A DNA stretch of 64,000 bases from Symsagittifera roscoffensis (lineage: Eukaryota; Xenacoelomorpha; Acoela; Convolutidae): the NCBI RefSeq assembly GCF_963678635.1, contig NC_087063.1:77521617-77585616 (forward strand). The letters are read 5' to 3'. The notes under the pieces were generated by a model, which ran no database searches, was not told the origin of the DNA, and saw only the letters and a program-made list of their open reading frames with translations. Shown here in pieces: positions 49,701 to 59,790 of this stretch; within the stretch, counting starts at the first letter, position 1, and each line of letters opens with the position of its first letter. The position numbers and the translations under genes are program-made.

Positions 49701-52525
49701 ATAGTGTTTTGGCGTTTTGTGCCATCTTCACTTCTTCTCTAGCGTCAACCTATTTTGAGAAAAGCGCGTTATAAATTTCAAGTTGTATTCGTTTTGACCG
49801 GATGATTTAAATTGGCCCTATGCAGCACTGATTTAAATTATCCGGACAAAATGTGCAAAACAAAAAAGTTTAAACGCGTTTTTTTAAAGTTAGATTGACA
49901 TTAGATAAAAAATAAACAGAACAAAAATTGCTTAGACTTTTACCAGAATTATTATATTGCAACTGATCTAGCAAATGAAAGCCAAAATAAGTCATTTTGG
50001 CTCGTTTTAGCCAATCAAGAATTACTCGCAAACTATCAAGCCTATTATAAGCAAATTTTATCAAAATGAGCGTTTTACATTATTGGTTGACAAAATTTTA
50101 GCAGGGAATAATCTCAAAATTTTGAGCAAAGCATTTATAATCAATTTCTGAGCAAAAACTTTGAGTGTTTATGGTAGAAATGATACTTTTGTCTATCAAA
50201 CAAAAACAAATTTATTTAGACAAATTTGGTAGACGTTATTTCCTTCTTACTTTCTGTTGGACTGCTCATCAAAATCCCTGGTAGTTTCCGCGTTAATGTT
50301 GTTTGAATAAAAGAAGCTAAAATGATCCAATTTTACAGTAGAACTTCTGTTCCGAATTCATCAAAATAAATTGTACTATAATAGTTCTCGAAAATTCTAA
50401 GCAACCTGAATTTTTTTTGTGTTGTGTATTGTCAATCCAATTTAAGAAAACGTGTTTAATTTTTAAAATTTTGCTCTTTTTTCCGGTTAATTTATATCAG
50501 CATGATATTCTAGATCTTTCAAACATTGCAAAGCCTGGAACGCCAAGTGTTAATTTCGAAAAAAATATACGTTTTAGAGAAGATAGTCTCGATTCATTTT
50601 TAGGTCATAACAGTATCTGTTAATTTTTTAACCAAAACCATGTTTGGACATATTCATCCTCTTAAGCAAACCAGCATGCCACAATAAATTTTCTCATTTG
50701 TTCAAGACGCTGAAAACGTTTTTTTTTTGCGAACCGGTTCAATCTATGAACTTTATTGGATAGCTCAAAGTTTCATCAGTTGAAAAGCGTGCTTAGAAAA
50801 ACCATGCTTGGAAAAACCTAGCGTGCTTATAAAAAGCTTCACGAAATCATTAATTTTGCTAGTGGCACCTCTACAGTGTAAAACATACTGAGGGTGATCC
50901 AACTAAAACGCTTTCAATTTTTTCTTAGCCCAAACCTTCCAAATCTTTCCTCAATACACAATACATCTTTTTGGGGAAAGTTCTCAAATTTTACCTGCAT
51001 TGTAGAGCTTTGTGGCAAACAAAAAACGAATGATCACGTATAAAATGTTTTCACAGGTACTGGAAAAATCTTCACGTGTTACACTGATGAATCATTCCAC
51101 GGACATCTGAAGATCATCAGTCTAGCCGATGGGCTCGAGAAAGCACACTACATTTTCACATTTTCTCTCAACAACTTCGTTTACCAAGACGGAAACTTTG
51201 TCCTCTTTTCCTACCGCAAAATTTACTTCTTCCAGGCGGCCAAAAATATCCCAAAAGCGCCCAAAATGCTGACGAAAGAGGCTAAATTTATTGCTGTAAC
51301 TCCATTTTGCAGCTATAAACTTTGCAAAAAAGCTAAATTTGGGGCGATTTCTCAAATCGACAAAACTCTACAAATTCATTTCGACGTAAGTCTCTGTTAA
51401 TGATTTGAAGAGGAGAGCTTAGGGGGAGGGGGAGGGGCGGGGTTTGGGCAGTTTTTCTCGATAATTTAATTGTTCGAAATTACACTTGTTTTTATTTTAC
51501 GACATGTTGAGTGGCCGATTACAAAATCATCGGAGCTTCTTTTTTGTCCAAGGATAGCGCTCGGATTTTTTCAACCTAAACTGTCAACACTCTGATGAGC
51601 GGCAGATTTAGGGGGAGGAGGGGCGGGTGCAGACGCCTTTTTTCCTAAAGGGGTTTTCCCCCTCAGCCGACCGAAAGCGTCCCCCTTTGTACTATTTTGA
51701 GATATCCATTTTTAGTGACTGAACCTTCGGGGCCAATATATACTAATTTTGAGGGGGGAGCGCGCGCCGAAAAAACGCGGTTTTTTGTCAACATTTTCAA
51801 AAAGTGCCTAAAAACGCTTTTTTTTGGCCTGTTTTTTCAAAAATTTTGGGAGAGCTCGGAAAATTAATATGGTCGACCAAAAAAAGGTCGTCAAATTTTT
51901 TGAATACTTTTTTGAAAATCCCCCCCCTCTCGAGAAAACCTTAGATTCGCCCCTGACTCTGATAAAAATCCTTGTTCCGAAATTGCGTCCACTCTTTTTT
52001 TTCAAAACCTTAGGCCGGTCCTAAATTGAAGTTTTTCGCTGTTTTATAACTCTCTTCGCACTGCAGAAAAAACTCTGAAAATGCTGAAGTTGACATATAG
52101 AGACAAGTTTGGCTCAATTGTGGTATAATTAAAACTTATTAATACAGGCTTAAACGCTGCAAACAAAATTTATTAATAATATGCTTTTCATTCTTCCTCA
52201 TGATTAACATTTTTTCTCCAGAATTTCATTCTTTCTGCAGATTGTCCACAAAGCGAATCAGTCCAGTGAAAGCCTGGTCCCATTCAAGCCCGACTGCGTA
52301 ATCGAAACCAGAAGTGTGTTCAAGTACATGCTGATTGACATAGCCCTGGATGGAGAAGGTCCAACTCTTGTTACCCTGGATAACGAGGGCACTTTGTACC
52401 AGTACAAATGGCCATACAAATTTGTGAAGCCAGGAAAACAGGATGATACAAAGGCAAAAGATGATGAAAAAATCGAGGTTAAAGTCGAATCAGCCAAAGA
52501 TTGTTCACGTTCATGGAACAAGTAG
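46687..52525 (+). CDS. F-box protein, probably with a degenerate WD40-type propeller
   Basis: Proposed exons: 46687-46756, 47157-47318, 47878-48164, 48483-48774, 51057-51385, 52241-52525, giving about 474 aa. All phases fit, and all introns are GT-AG. An F-box lies at about residues 5-47: a hydrophobic start (KILANILAFLEG), then VVSREWNNCI and SSLWKVRC, the usual C.RW..L..SLW pattern. The rest has repeated strand-like blocks (SWILVGTNNGEVFVY, FVAMTEKCVLINTF, LVTLDNEGTLYQYKW) resembling beta-propeller blades. By family, F-box proteins bind Skp1 and present substrates to an SCF ubiquitin ligase. Which substrate, and which F-box subfamily, cannot be told. The junction of exons 3 and 4 is uncertain: a weak gtggat donor at 48165 fits, but coding-like sequence continues to a stop at 48249-48251. 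If that stop is real in all transcripts, the locus could be partly decayed. Confidence 0.72.
47157..47318 (+). CDS. F-box gene exon 2
   Basis: Acceptor gtgaacttag, donor gttggt, phase 1 at both ends, 162 nt. It encodes the second half of the F-box (REWNNC, SSLWKVRC) and an acidic, aromatic linker (DYISWHTIEKGELRFRGPLS). Confidence 0.8.
47878..48164 (+). CDS. F-box gene exon 3 (3' end uncertain)
   Basis: Acceptor aatgtttcag. It encodes EYWKRIYAEWW, a motif typical just after F-boxes, then a first propeller-like blade SAYMLGSWILVGTNNGEVFV. The frame stays open to 48251 with plausible coding sequence (KFISSCGN), but no GT donor of the right phase lies there. The gtggat at 48165 gives the correct phase but is weak. 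Confidence 0.65.
48483..48774 (+). CDS. F-box gene exon 4 (5' end uncertain)
   Basis: Open frame encoding KTFVAMTEKCVLINTFQLQ, SLHLWKNFLCVYLNFADLAV and a Lys/Glu-rich tail, ending at a good donor, gtacgt. Acceptors after ccag (48482) and after ttaag (48491) both give phase 0. The nearby tatagcag pair would give phase 2. Confidence 0.7.
49054..49567 (+). mobile_element. CAGTGCTG-ended element, left member of a compound cluster
   Basis: The left end CAGTGCTGAATTAGTTTATC leads to a ctcaaaatgggttgac block, as in the related elements. The right end (tttgtccagatagtttaaat) abuts the palindromic element and shares its terminal octamer. Confidence 0.55.
49568..49830. mobile_element. 263-bp palindromic (foldback) element
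   Basis: It runs from CAGTGCTGGATAGCGCCAAT to its near reverse complement ending TTGGCCCTATGCAGCACTG. The two arms of about 120 bp meet almost without a spacer (about 49690-49700). It belongs to the same family as the flanking elements (shared acgcgcttttct and taggttgac blocks). Confidence 0.8.
49831..50504 (+). mobile_element. CAGTGCTG-family element, right member of the cluster
   Basis: Its left end, overlapping the palindrome's CAGCACTG, reads ATTTAAATTATCCGGACAAA. Its internal aaacgcgttttttt and attgcttagac blocks match the element at 45176. The right end reads ccggttaatttatatcagca. No transposase frame was found. Confidence 0.65.
51057..51385 (+). CDS. F-box gene exon 5
   Basis: 329 nt, acceptor gttttcacag, donor gtaagt. 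The split codon T|GT fits exon 4. The frame, which has no ATG at its start, encodes GKIFTCYTDESFHGHLKII, NNFVYQDGNFVLFSYRKIYF and a Lys-rich stretch. It is clearly richer in GC than the flanking introns. Confidence 0.82.
51597..51955 (+). mobile_element. hAT-type MITE, 359 bp, with 8-bp target duplication
   Basis: Flanked by perfect direct repeats ACTCTGAT at 51589-51596 and 51956-51963. The ends gagcggcagatttagggg and ccttagattcgcccctg are imperfect inverted repeats of the CAGGGGCG-type found in hAT elements. It lies in intron 5 of the F-box gene and is related to the MITE nested in the 4.8-kb repeats. Confidence 0.8.
52241..52525 (+). CDS. F-box gene exon 6 and stop
   Basis: Acceptor ctttctgcag, phase 0. 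It encodes a last blade-like block (LVTLDNEGTLYQYKWPYKF) and a charged Lys/Asp/Glu tail ending at TAG 52523-52525. An AATAAA at 52844-52849 is a plausible poly(A) signal. Confidence 0.82.
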   Translation: MVHKANQSSESLVPFKPDCVIETRSVFKYMLIDIALDGEGPTLVTLDNEGTLYQYKWPYKFVKPGKQDDTKAKDDEKIEVKVESAKDCSRSWNK

Positions 52526-53263
52526 ATTGGAACTTAAGTTTGCTATTGTAACAATCACTAAGCCTAGAAATTTTTAAATATGTCGCAACCAAAAATGGCC
52601 GGGCAATTTGAAAATTTCTTTTCTCCGAAATTTTTCATTCACGCAAAGTTCGGCGTTCAAAAATGACTCACATTCAAGTTTTTTCTTTTTCCAGATGGCA
52701 AAAATTTTATGATTTGATTTCGAACTATGTAATATTGAAAGGAAGGCAAACTACACTACCGAACAGCAAAGTATAAATGTCATGAAAAACGTGATCGACA
52801 TCTAGTTTTGATAGTGAATACTCTTTTTCAGTTTTCTCAGCGCAATAAAAATTTTACAAATTGATCCAGTTTCTTTAAATAAGGTTAATTTTAGCAAGTT
52901 ACGTCAAACATGAATTCTTCAAGAAATTGAAAGGACTATCAGGTCATATTTGTTTTAGTTCGAAATTCGAAAGTTGAAATTTTTCGAAAAACAAAGTCTG
53001 TTAAATTTTGTTTTCTTTGAGTTGTTCGTGACTCGCTTACAACTTTCTGTTGGCTATACTCTGTTGGCTAGTATGCAACAGTTCTCCCTCTGGGATAATT
53101 TATAGCTCTTTTTTCACCTCAGTGATAGTTATACAATTATGGAAAAATATTTATGGCAAAAAAAAAGAATTAAAGAAGATGTTGTTTTTGCGTGTTTCGC
53201 CCTCGTGTTTAGTTTTGGGGCAAATGTTGAATTCTGTAATGCGATTACGATATATGTTGAAAA
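52526..53263. other. 3' flank of the F-box gene
   Basis: AT-rich 3' UTR and spacer with AATAAA at 52844. No other feature was recognised. Confidence 0.5.
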
Positions 53264-53826
53264 GAAAACTGTACCCTACCCATAGAAGACAATCTGGTAA
53301 GTCTTACCTGATCAGGTTATAGAAAAAATTCACCTTCATCTGTCTGTTTTATAGCAGTCGTGTTAATAACAATTTTCGGTGGAATTCTTATAAATTTCAA
53401 AATGATAAACTATGTATTTGGAAAAATATTTTTTAAAATCGTTTTGATGCACGCACAAAATCTGCAGTAGATAATGTTTTAACTCGATTCTCTAATATGG
53501 TGTTGTCTGACTGGCTCGTTTTGATTCAAGTCGAAACCAAAATAAAATCAACGAGAAGCTTATTGTAATTGGTTTTTAATCTTTTCTTTACAGCTTTCCA
53601 AAAAGAACTAATTTTTTGGTAAAACCTCCTCTTTTCTTTGTTTTTTTTCCAATTTGATTTTCAGGAAGCAAGCCAGTTTGTGATCCAGTGTTAGTTTTCT
53701 GACTGATGAGTTTTTTCAAGTAAACAAACCTACTTTTGTTCTGATTTTGTCTTTTTGATTGATAAACTGATTACGGAATTAGAACAAATTGAACCATTCT
53801 GTTTCAGTCATCAAATAAAATTGGGA
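53264..53826 (+). repeat. Dispersed repeat, member a
   Basis: Starts aaaactgtaccctacccata and ends catcaaataaaattgggac. It is near-identical to 54635-55194, and its first ~370 bp to 57803-58176. No coding content was recognised. Confidence 0.88.
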
Positions 53827-54460
53827 CTCGGACAAAACAATTCTTGATAGCCTAAAAAAGTCAGCTGTGATAAGGAGAAATGGAGTGATAAGAGTCATTA
53901 AAGGTAAGCATTCAAGATAGCTCTAAGCATTTCTCTTGTTTGGAACTTCTTTAAAATCCTCCAGCTAATAATTTTTATCACTCGATTTTTCATTATATAG
54001 TTAAAAATTGCCATAGAACGCAGTGAAGACTGTTTTATAAGTCGCCATGGTCTTTTGGTTAGTTCTTCTCAGGAAAAAGGCTAAAAAAGATATTTTGCCG
54101 TTTCAATTTTGCTATTTCATTAGCTAAACGGACATTCAACAAGGATGCTGTGCAACATATTATCCTACTTTTACCAAAAATATATAGGTTTTTTTTCATT
54201 TTTTAAATTTCAAATTAGTGTTATTTTTTCTGCGTGTTGTGAGAGGATCTGACAAAAACGTACAAGTTGAGCTCAATTGAACATCACTCTGGCAGGCAAT
54301 TTTTGCAGTTCTTTTGTCAAAAAATGATAATGGAAACAAAAACAGTTGATGAAAAACTTAATTAAAAATTTAATTCGTTGTATAAATTTTTCTGCAGCTA
54401 TGATTGACCTGTGATTGGAAAAAACTGCACGTGCTCTGTTTAGTTTTCTAAAAACTTTAA

Positions 54461-55194
54461 AGGAAACTTTCTTTGGCACTTTCTTTTACTTTCTTGAACT
54501 GAAACAAATCGAAAATTAGTTTCAACCACAACCAATACATAATTTGTATAAGATTGTAAAATTTGTAGCAATGTAAGACATGTTCTTCTTTCTTTTTCCA
54601 AAAAACCGCTTGATTCGCTCAATTTGCCCACAAAATTGTACCGTACCCATAGAAGACAATCTGGTAAGTCTTACTTGATCAGGTTATAGAAAAAATTCAC
54701 CTTCATCTGTCTGTTTTATAGCAGTCGTGTTAATAAAAATTTTCGGTGGATTTCTTATAATTTTCAAAATGATAAACTAAGTATTTGGAAAAATATTTTT
54801 TTTAATCGTTTTGATGCACGCACAAAATCTACAGTAGATAATGTTTTAACTCGATTCTCTAATATGGTGTTGTCTGACTGGCTCGTTTTGATTCAAGGCG
54901 AAACCAAAATAAAATCAACGAGAAGCTTATTGTAATTGGTTTTTAATCTTTTCTTCACAGCTTTCCAAAAAGAACTAAACTTTTTGGTAAAACCTCCTCT
55001 TTTCCTTGTTTTTTTTTCGATTTGATTTTCAGGAAGCAAGCCAGTTTGTGATCCAGTGTTAGTTTTCTGACTGATGAGTTTTTACAAGGAAACAAACCTA
55101 CTTTTGTTCTGATTTTGTCTTTTTGATTGATAAACTGATTACGGAATTAGAACAAGTTGAACCATTCTGTTTCAGTCATCAAATAAAATTGGGA
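54461..55194 (+). repeat. Dispersed repeat, member b
   Basis: Same core as member a, with an additional ~170-bp left part (ggaaactttctttggcactt) shared only with member c. It ends at the same aaaattgggac as member a, immediately before a retroelement relic region. Confidence 0.88.
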
Positions 55195-55619
55195 CCAAAA
55201 TTTTGTTTCAAGATTCTTTGGGTGCTGAAGGAAAGTGGTTCGCTGAAGAAAATGTAGACTGGTCATTTTACATTTGCTGGAAACGTCTAGAAAGAGCAAA
55301 GTCAAGGAGCATATTCTACATCTCAAACGCAGAGAAGAAACGCAGAAGAGTTGTGATTTGAACAATCTTTTAAATGGAGATTTGGCTGTTCAAAGTAGGT
55401 CTTGCTCGCTCGTTTGCTAAGCTAAGAGGAGAGGGAAAAAAAACAATTTTTATGTGAATGCTCAATGGGGAGAAGTATGGGGTTCTGAAACGCAATGATC
55501 TGGAAGAAAGGAAAAAAATTTAAAAAAATGGGTGAGAATACCACTCGGCATCTCATGAATTCACCATTTTGGCATGCCAATGAGTCTGCTTCAGATGGAA
55601 AAATTGAATAACTGATGTC

Positions 55620-56540
55620 ATGCTAGGAAGCGTTGAAAAAATAGCACCGGAGTATAATTATTTCCTCAATGCTTCCAAGACTAAGCCTAGTATTAAACGT
55701 GGACTTTGCAGAGCGTGTTTTCTCTGGAAAAGTATAACGATTTTAGCAGAGGGACAGAAGTTTTTGGCATGCCCGATTGGCACCAAAAAATCCTTGAACA
55801 ACATGTTCTCAAAAAGTCAGATGGATGGATAAGTAAGCTTCAGAGTTTTTCTCACATCGCGAAAGAACCAGCCACACTGTGCTTTTGCAATTGTTACGCA
55901 TAGTCTCATTCCGAAGTGGAGTAACAGGATGAGAGTGATTGACTGTAGCCGAGAGGGAACTGAAGATAGGCTCACCAAACTCGAAAGCAAAATCAGAACG
56001 TTGGTTTTTCCAAAACCGACTGTTAGAGTATCACCTGGAGACATTGAGAGATCTGTCCTGAAGTTTCCGGCAAGACTGGGTGGTTTGAACAAGAAGTAGC
56101 CTAATTCGAGTGTTTATCTGGAGAGTTTTTTGGTCTGAAAACATCAATAATTTGCGAAGAAGGGCGTCTTGTTTTTTCAATTAATCGAGTCTTAGGAGTC
56201 AGATTTGAGAATGCATTCTTCGATGTAAGAATTTTAAATCCTGGGTCAAATCAAAATTTTGGTACTCTGCCAACTGTGTACAGGAAGCCCGAAATGGAAA
56301 AAAGAGATGCTATGAGCAACGTATCAGAGAAGGCGAACATTGTTCATTTGCACCTTTGTTCTTTCTGGTAGGGGTGGCATGGGCAAGTTTGCGACAATGT
56401 TTTTTAAAAGACTTGCTGCGATGATCAGTGAGAAGAAAAAAATACTTTCGTATAGTCAAATGCTTTAGTGGATTCGATGCCGTCATGGTTTTGCGCTTCT
56501 CAGATTTTCGATCATGTGTGTTTGTGGATCCCGTTGATCA
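55620..56540 (+). pseudogene. Degraded retroelement polymerase, C-terminal half
   Basis: Across several broken frames the order of motifs matches the C-terminal half of a reverse-transcriptase-type retroelement protein common in invertebrate genomes. These are EYNYFLNASKT, FLACPIGTKK, a KSDGW..KL..FSHIAK stretch, FPARLGGL (about 56063-56086), ENAFFDVRILNPGSNQ (about 56208-56256), YEQRIREGEHCSFAPL, and WIRCRHGFALLRFSIMC. Many stops and frame shifts make it dead. The exact clade (non-LTR or another) is not clear to me. Confidence 0.65.
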
Positions 56541-57264
56541 TAATTGAGACCGATGAAAGATTGTGTAGTTTGATCTAAAGTGACGTCACCACTACAGAAT
56601 GTCGATATGAAGATTATTTCAATGCACCTGAAGTGCTGCCCGCCTTGCTTACGATATGAATGGAGCTGACGTTTATGAACCAGCAAACGAACATTATCTA
56701 CTGATCTACTGATGATTCTGATAATTCAGTTGCTTGAATTATTAGAAATATTCAGCCCACATATTGAAAAATCAAAAGCTTTTCTCGCGAAAAAACTAGG
56801 AGACTTTTCTTGCTTTTTCAGAAATTTCAACACATTTATAATTACAAGTTATGACACTGATTATTCTGTTTTTTTTTATCAAGGAACAATTCGAATTTTG
56901 CAAGAAAAGCTAAATAAATACTTAAAAAACGCAAAAAATGAAGTTAAAAAATATCATTTATATTAATCATTAATCATCAAAAAAATCTATTAAGCAAAAA
57001 ATCAAAAGGAATTTGTTCAAAGAAGTTGCAATATTGCACATATTTTGAGCAAAAAATTAAAATTATGCAAAGAAACGAAAAGCGAATTTATGCTTAGTTG
57101 TTAAAAATTTTAAAATAATTAGCAAATCTTTGGAAAATTCACAACGATGTTGCAGGCTGCAAAAAAAACAGACAAGTTTATTATTGCATAAAATCAAAAA
57201 ACAGAAGATGAAATACAGTGTTCTTTTGCAAAACTTTCTAACACAAATGTTGATTTATTAAAGT

Positions 57265-57480
57265 TTATGAATCTGGAACTCGATGTTGTCATCTGTTTGC
57301 GCTTCTCAGATGTTCGATCATATGCATTCCTGGATCTCGTTCATCAAATCGGAGACCGAAGAATTAGTGTGTTGAGCAAAAACTTTTTGAAGCGCGCTCC
57401 AGGGATATCAGTTAATTTGCATAGAAGCTTCTTTTATGATATCTGTTAGCTGTTGTCAAATGTGACGTCAGCACTATAGA
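57265..57480 (+). pseudogene. Second copy of the retroelement C-terminal fragment
   Basis: A stretch matching 56475-56600 at the DNA level, including gcttctcagatgttcgatca and the tgacgtca..actat/cagaat block, encodes the FALLRCSIICI-type motif. Only the extreme C-terminal portion is present, and frames are broken. Confidence 0.5.
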
Positions 57481-57633
57481 ATATGGATATTTAGATGATT
57501 TAAATGAAAATTAAATGCCGCCCGTCTAAAAAAAACGAATTTTTCTAGCTGAGTAGTTTTCATTGTTTCTTCTACTCGCTGATTAGTTTTCCTTATTTCT
57601 TCTGTCTGAAAAAGAAACTTTTTTCGAAGTCAG

Positions 57634-58176
57634 GAAACTTTCTTTGGCACTTTCTTTTACTTTCTTGAATTGAAACAAATCGAGAATTAATTTCAACCAC
57701 AACCAATACATAATTTGTGTAAGATTGTAAAATTTGTAGCAATGTAAGACATGTTCTACTTTCTTTTTTCAAAAACCGCTTGATTCGCTCATTTTGCCCA
57801 CAAAACTGTACCCTACCCATAGAAGACAATCTGGTAAGTCTTACCTGATCAGGTTATAGAAAAAATTCACCTTCATCTGTCTGTTTTATAGCAGTCGTGT
57901 TAATAACAATTTTCGGTGGAATTCTTATAATTTTCAAAATGATAAGGTAAGTGTTTGGAAAAAATATTTTTTAAAATCGTTTTGATGCACGCACAAAATC
58001 TACAGTAGATAATGTTTTAACTCGATTCTCTAATATGGTGTTGTCTGACTGGCTCGTTTTGATTCAAGGCGAAACCAAAATAAAATCAACGAGAAGCTTA
58101 TTGTAATTGGTTTTTAATCTTTTCTTCACAGCTTTCCAAAAAGAACTAAACTTTTTGGTAAAACCTCCTCTTTTCC
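57634..58176 (+). repeat. Dispersed repeat, member c
   Basis: It has the left part of member b and the core up to aaaacctcctcttttcc, then diverges, so it is truncated on the right. Confidence 0.87.
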
Positions 58177-58569
58177 TATCACTCGATTTTTCATCATATG
58201 GTTGACACTTTTTTGCTTTGAAGAATCTCTTCGCTTAATGCTTGTTATTTCTCTTCGATTATTTACTACGTCTAATTTCCGCATATCTTGCAGCTCTCTT
58301 CGTAGCTTTTTTAATTGACACTCGCTGAAAACTGAACAACCTTTTCTAAGCTGAAAAAATAAACTGTTTTTGAAGTCTTTGAGACAAAAAAATTTTCTAC
58401 TCTTACTGCTGGTTAGAGAAATTCGGTTGGAACTAAATCACTAGTTCCGCAAACTATCAGCAAATTTTTTTAGGTTAAATAAATGAGAAAATTGCTGTAA
58501 AAAACAGATATGATTTTTTCATTACACTCTTTTAACTGACTTCCTAGTCCAATTAATTTTTCGGAAACT

Positions 58570-59270
58570 ATTGATTTGAGAAAGTCCCTCGATGATACGT
58601 TGAAATTAGATGTGTCCTTTCAATTTGTCTTTCTCTGCTCAGTTTGCAGTTTGAAAAAATTGCGTGTGTCTTTTGAAATCCAACATCCCTCCTCAATTTG
58701 CTTTGATGAGAAAGTTTATGTTTCATATGTATTGTATTCACTTTTCGCTGTCATCTAGTTTTTGTTCCCCCAACAGGTATTTTGTTCCCTTATAGGGAAA
58801 AAATCGAAAAATACAAATTCAAGTATTTTGATAAACTGATTTTATTTATTTTACATTTGTCCAAAAAAATGTTGATGAAATTGATAGAACTAGAAGGTTT
58901 GGTCAAACTAGAGTTTAAATGTACCAATCGATTGTAGTTTACTCGTTGCTTTGAAAAAATATAACAGACTGTACTTTATGAGGTTGCTTGCTAAACTATT
59001 GTTTCTTCCCATCAAGCTTGTTGAATGATTGCACACTCAAGTATCAAAACTACAACAAAAACGGCACGGAATAATTAAAAGGTCTATTACAGATTTTTTT
59101 CCAAACTTAAATGATTTTTCATTGACAGTTTCGTCGTCAAACACAAAAATATCTCAAAGATATGGAATTGTCATTTTGATTACTCGTCCTCATTTTAGAT
59201 ACAACGGTAACAAGAACAATTTGCTTTGAAAAAAACTGCTTTGAAAAAAAAAATTTTGGGTCTTTTATAG
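58570..59270 (+). repeat. Local tandem duplication, first copy
   Basis: Blocks tcctcaatttgctttgatga, caacaggtattttgttccct, and tgtagtttactcgttgcttt recur about 590 bp downstream in the same order. The coding-like part is more decayed than in the second copy. Confidence 0.75.
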
Positions 59271-59790
59271 TTCAAACTCTCTCCTCAATTTGCTTTGATG
59301 AAACAATTTATGCTTCATATGTATTGCATTCAATTTTTAATGTCTTCCTGTTTTTGTTCCCTTAACAGGTATTTTGTTCCCTTGTAGGGAAAATTCAAGC
59401 AATTCAAAGTCAAATATTTGAATTGTTTAACTTCACTAAATTTGCGTTTCTCCAAAAATCTTTGATGAAACTTATAGAACTAGAAAACATCAATATTCAA
59501 ACAGATTGTAGTTTACTCAAAGCTTTGAAAAAAGAATATAACAGACTGTACTATATGAGATTGCTCGCTAAACTATTTTTTCTTGCCGTCGAGATATTTG
59601 AACGATTGCACACTCAAATATCAAAATTAAAACAAAAACGGCGCCAAAAATCTATGAGACCTTCTACAGGTCTTTTTCAAAATTTCTTTGATTTTCATTG
59701 ATGATTTCGTGGTCAAACACAATTTAACCTAATGATATGGGTTTGTCACATTGGTTGCTCTTCTTCAGTTTAGATAAAAAGAAAAAGAAA
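59271..59790 (+). repeat. Local tandem duplication, second copy
   Basis: Matches 58680-59220 with substitutions. It contains the open stretch at 59423-59701. A still weaker third copy may lie at about 60420-60540 (cttttcaaatgtacgggttg, tgctcacccatcttagttta). Confidence 0.72.
59423..59701 (+). pseudogene. Unrecognised duplicated ORF fragment
   Basis: It opens at a non-ATG codon; the first ATG in frame is at 59465. The peptide is helical and basic in outlook (SLLKALKKEYNRLYYMRLLA, then LHTQISKLKQKRRQK). The upstream duplicate at about 58860-59110 keeps recognisable pieces (QVSKLQQKRHG) with stops. I do not recognise the family. It may be a remnant of a mobile element or of a decayed gene. Confidence 0.3.

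Larger units (their letters stand above)
48775..51056 (+). other. F-box gene intron 4 (2.3 kb)
   Basis: AT-rich intron holding the compound cluster of CAGTGCTG-ended inverted-repeat elements at 49054-50504. No coding exon was recognised. Confidence 0.6.
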
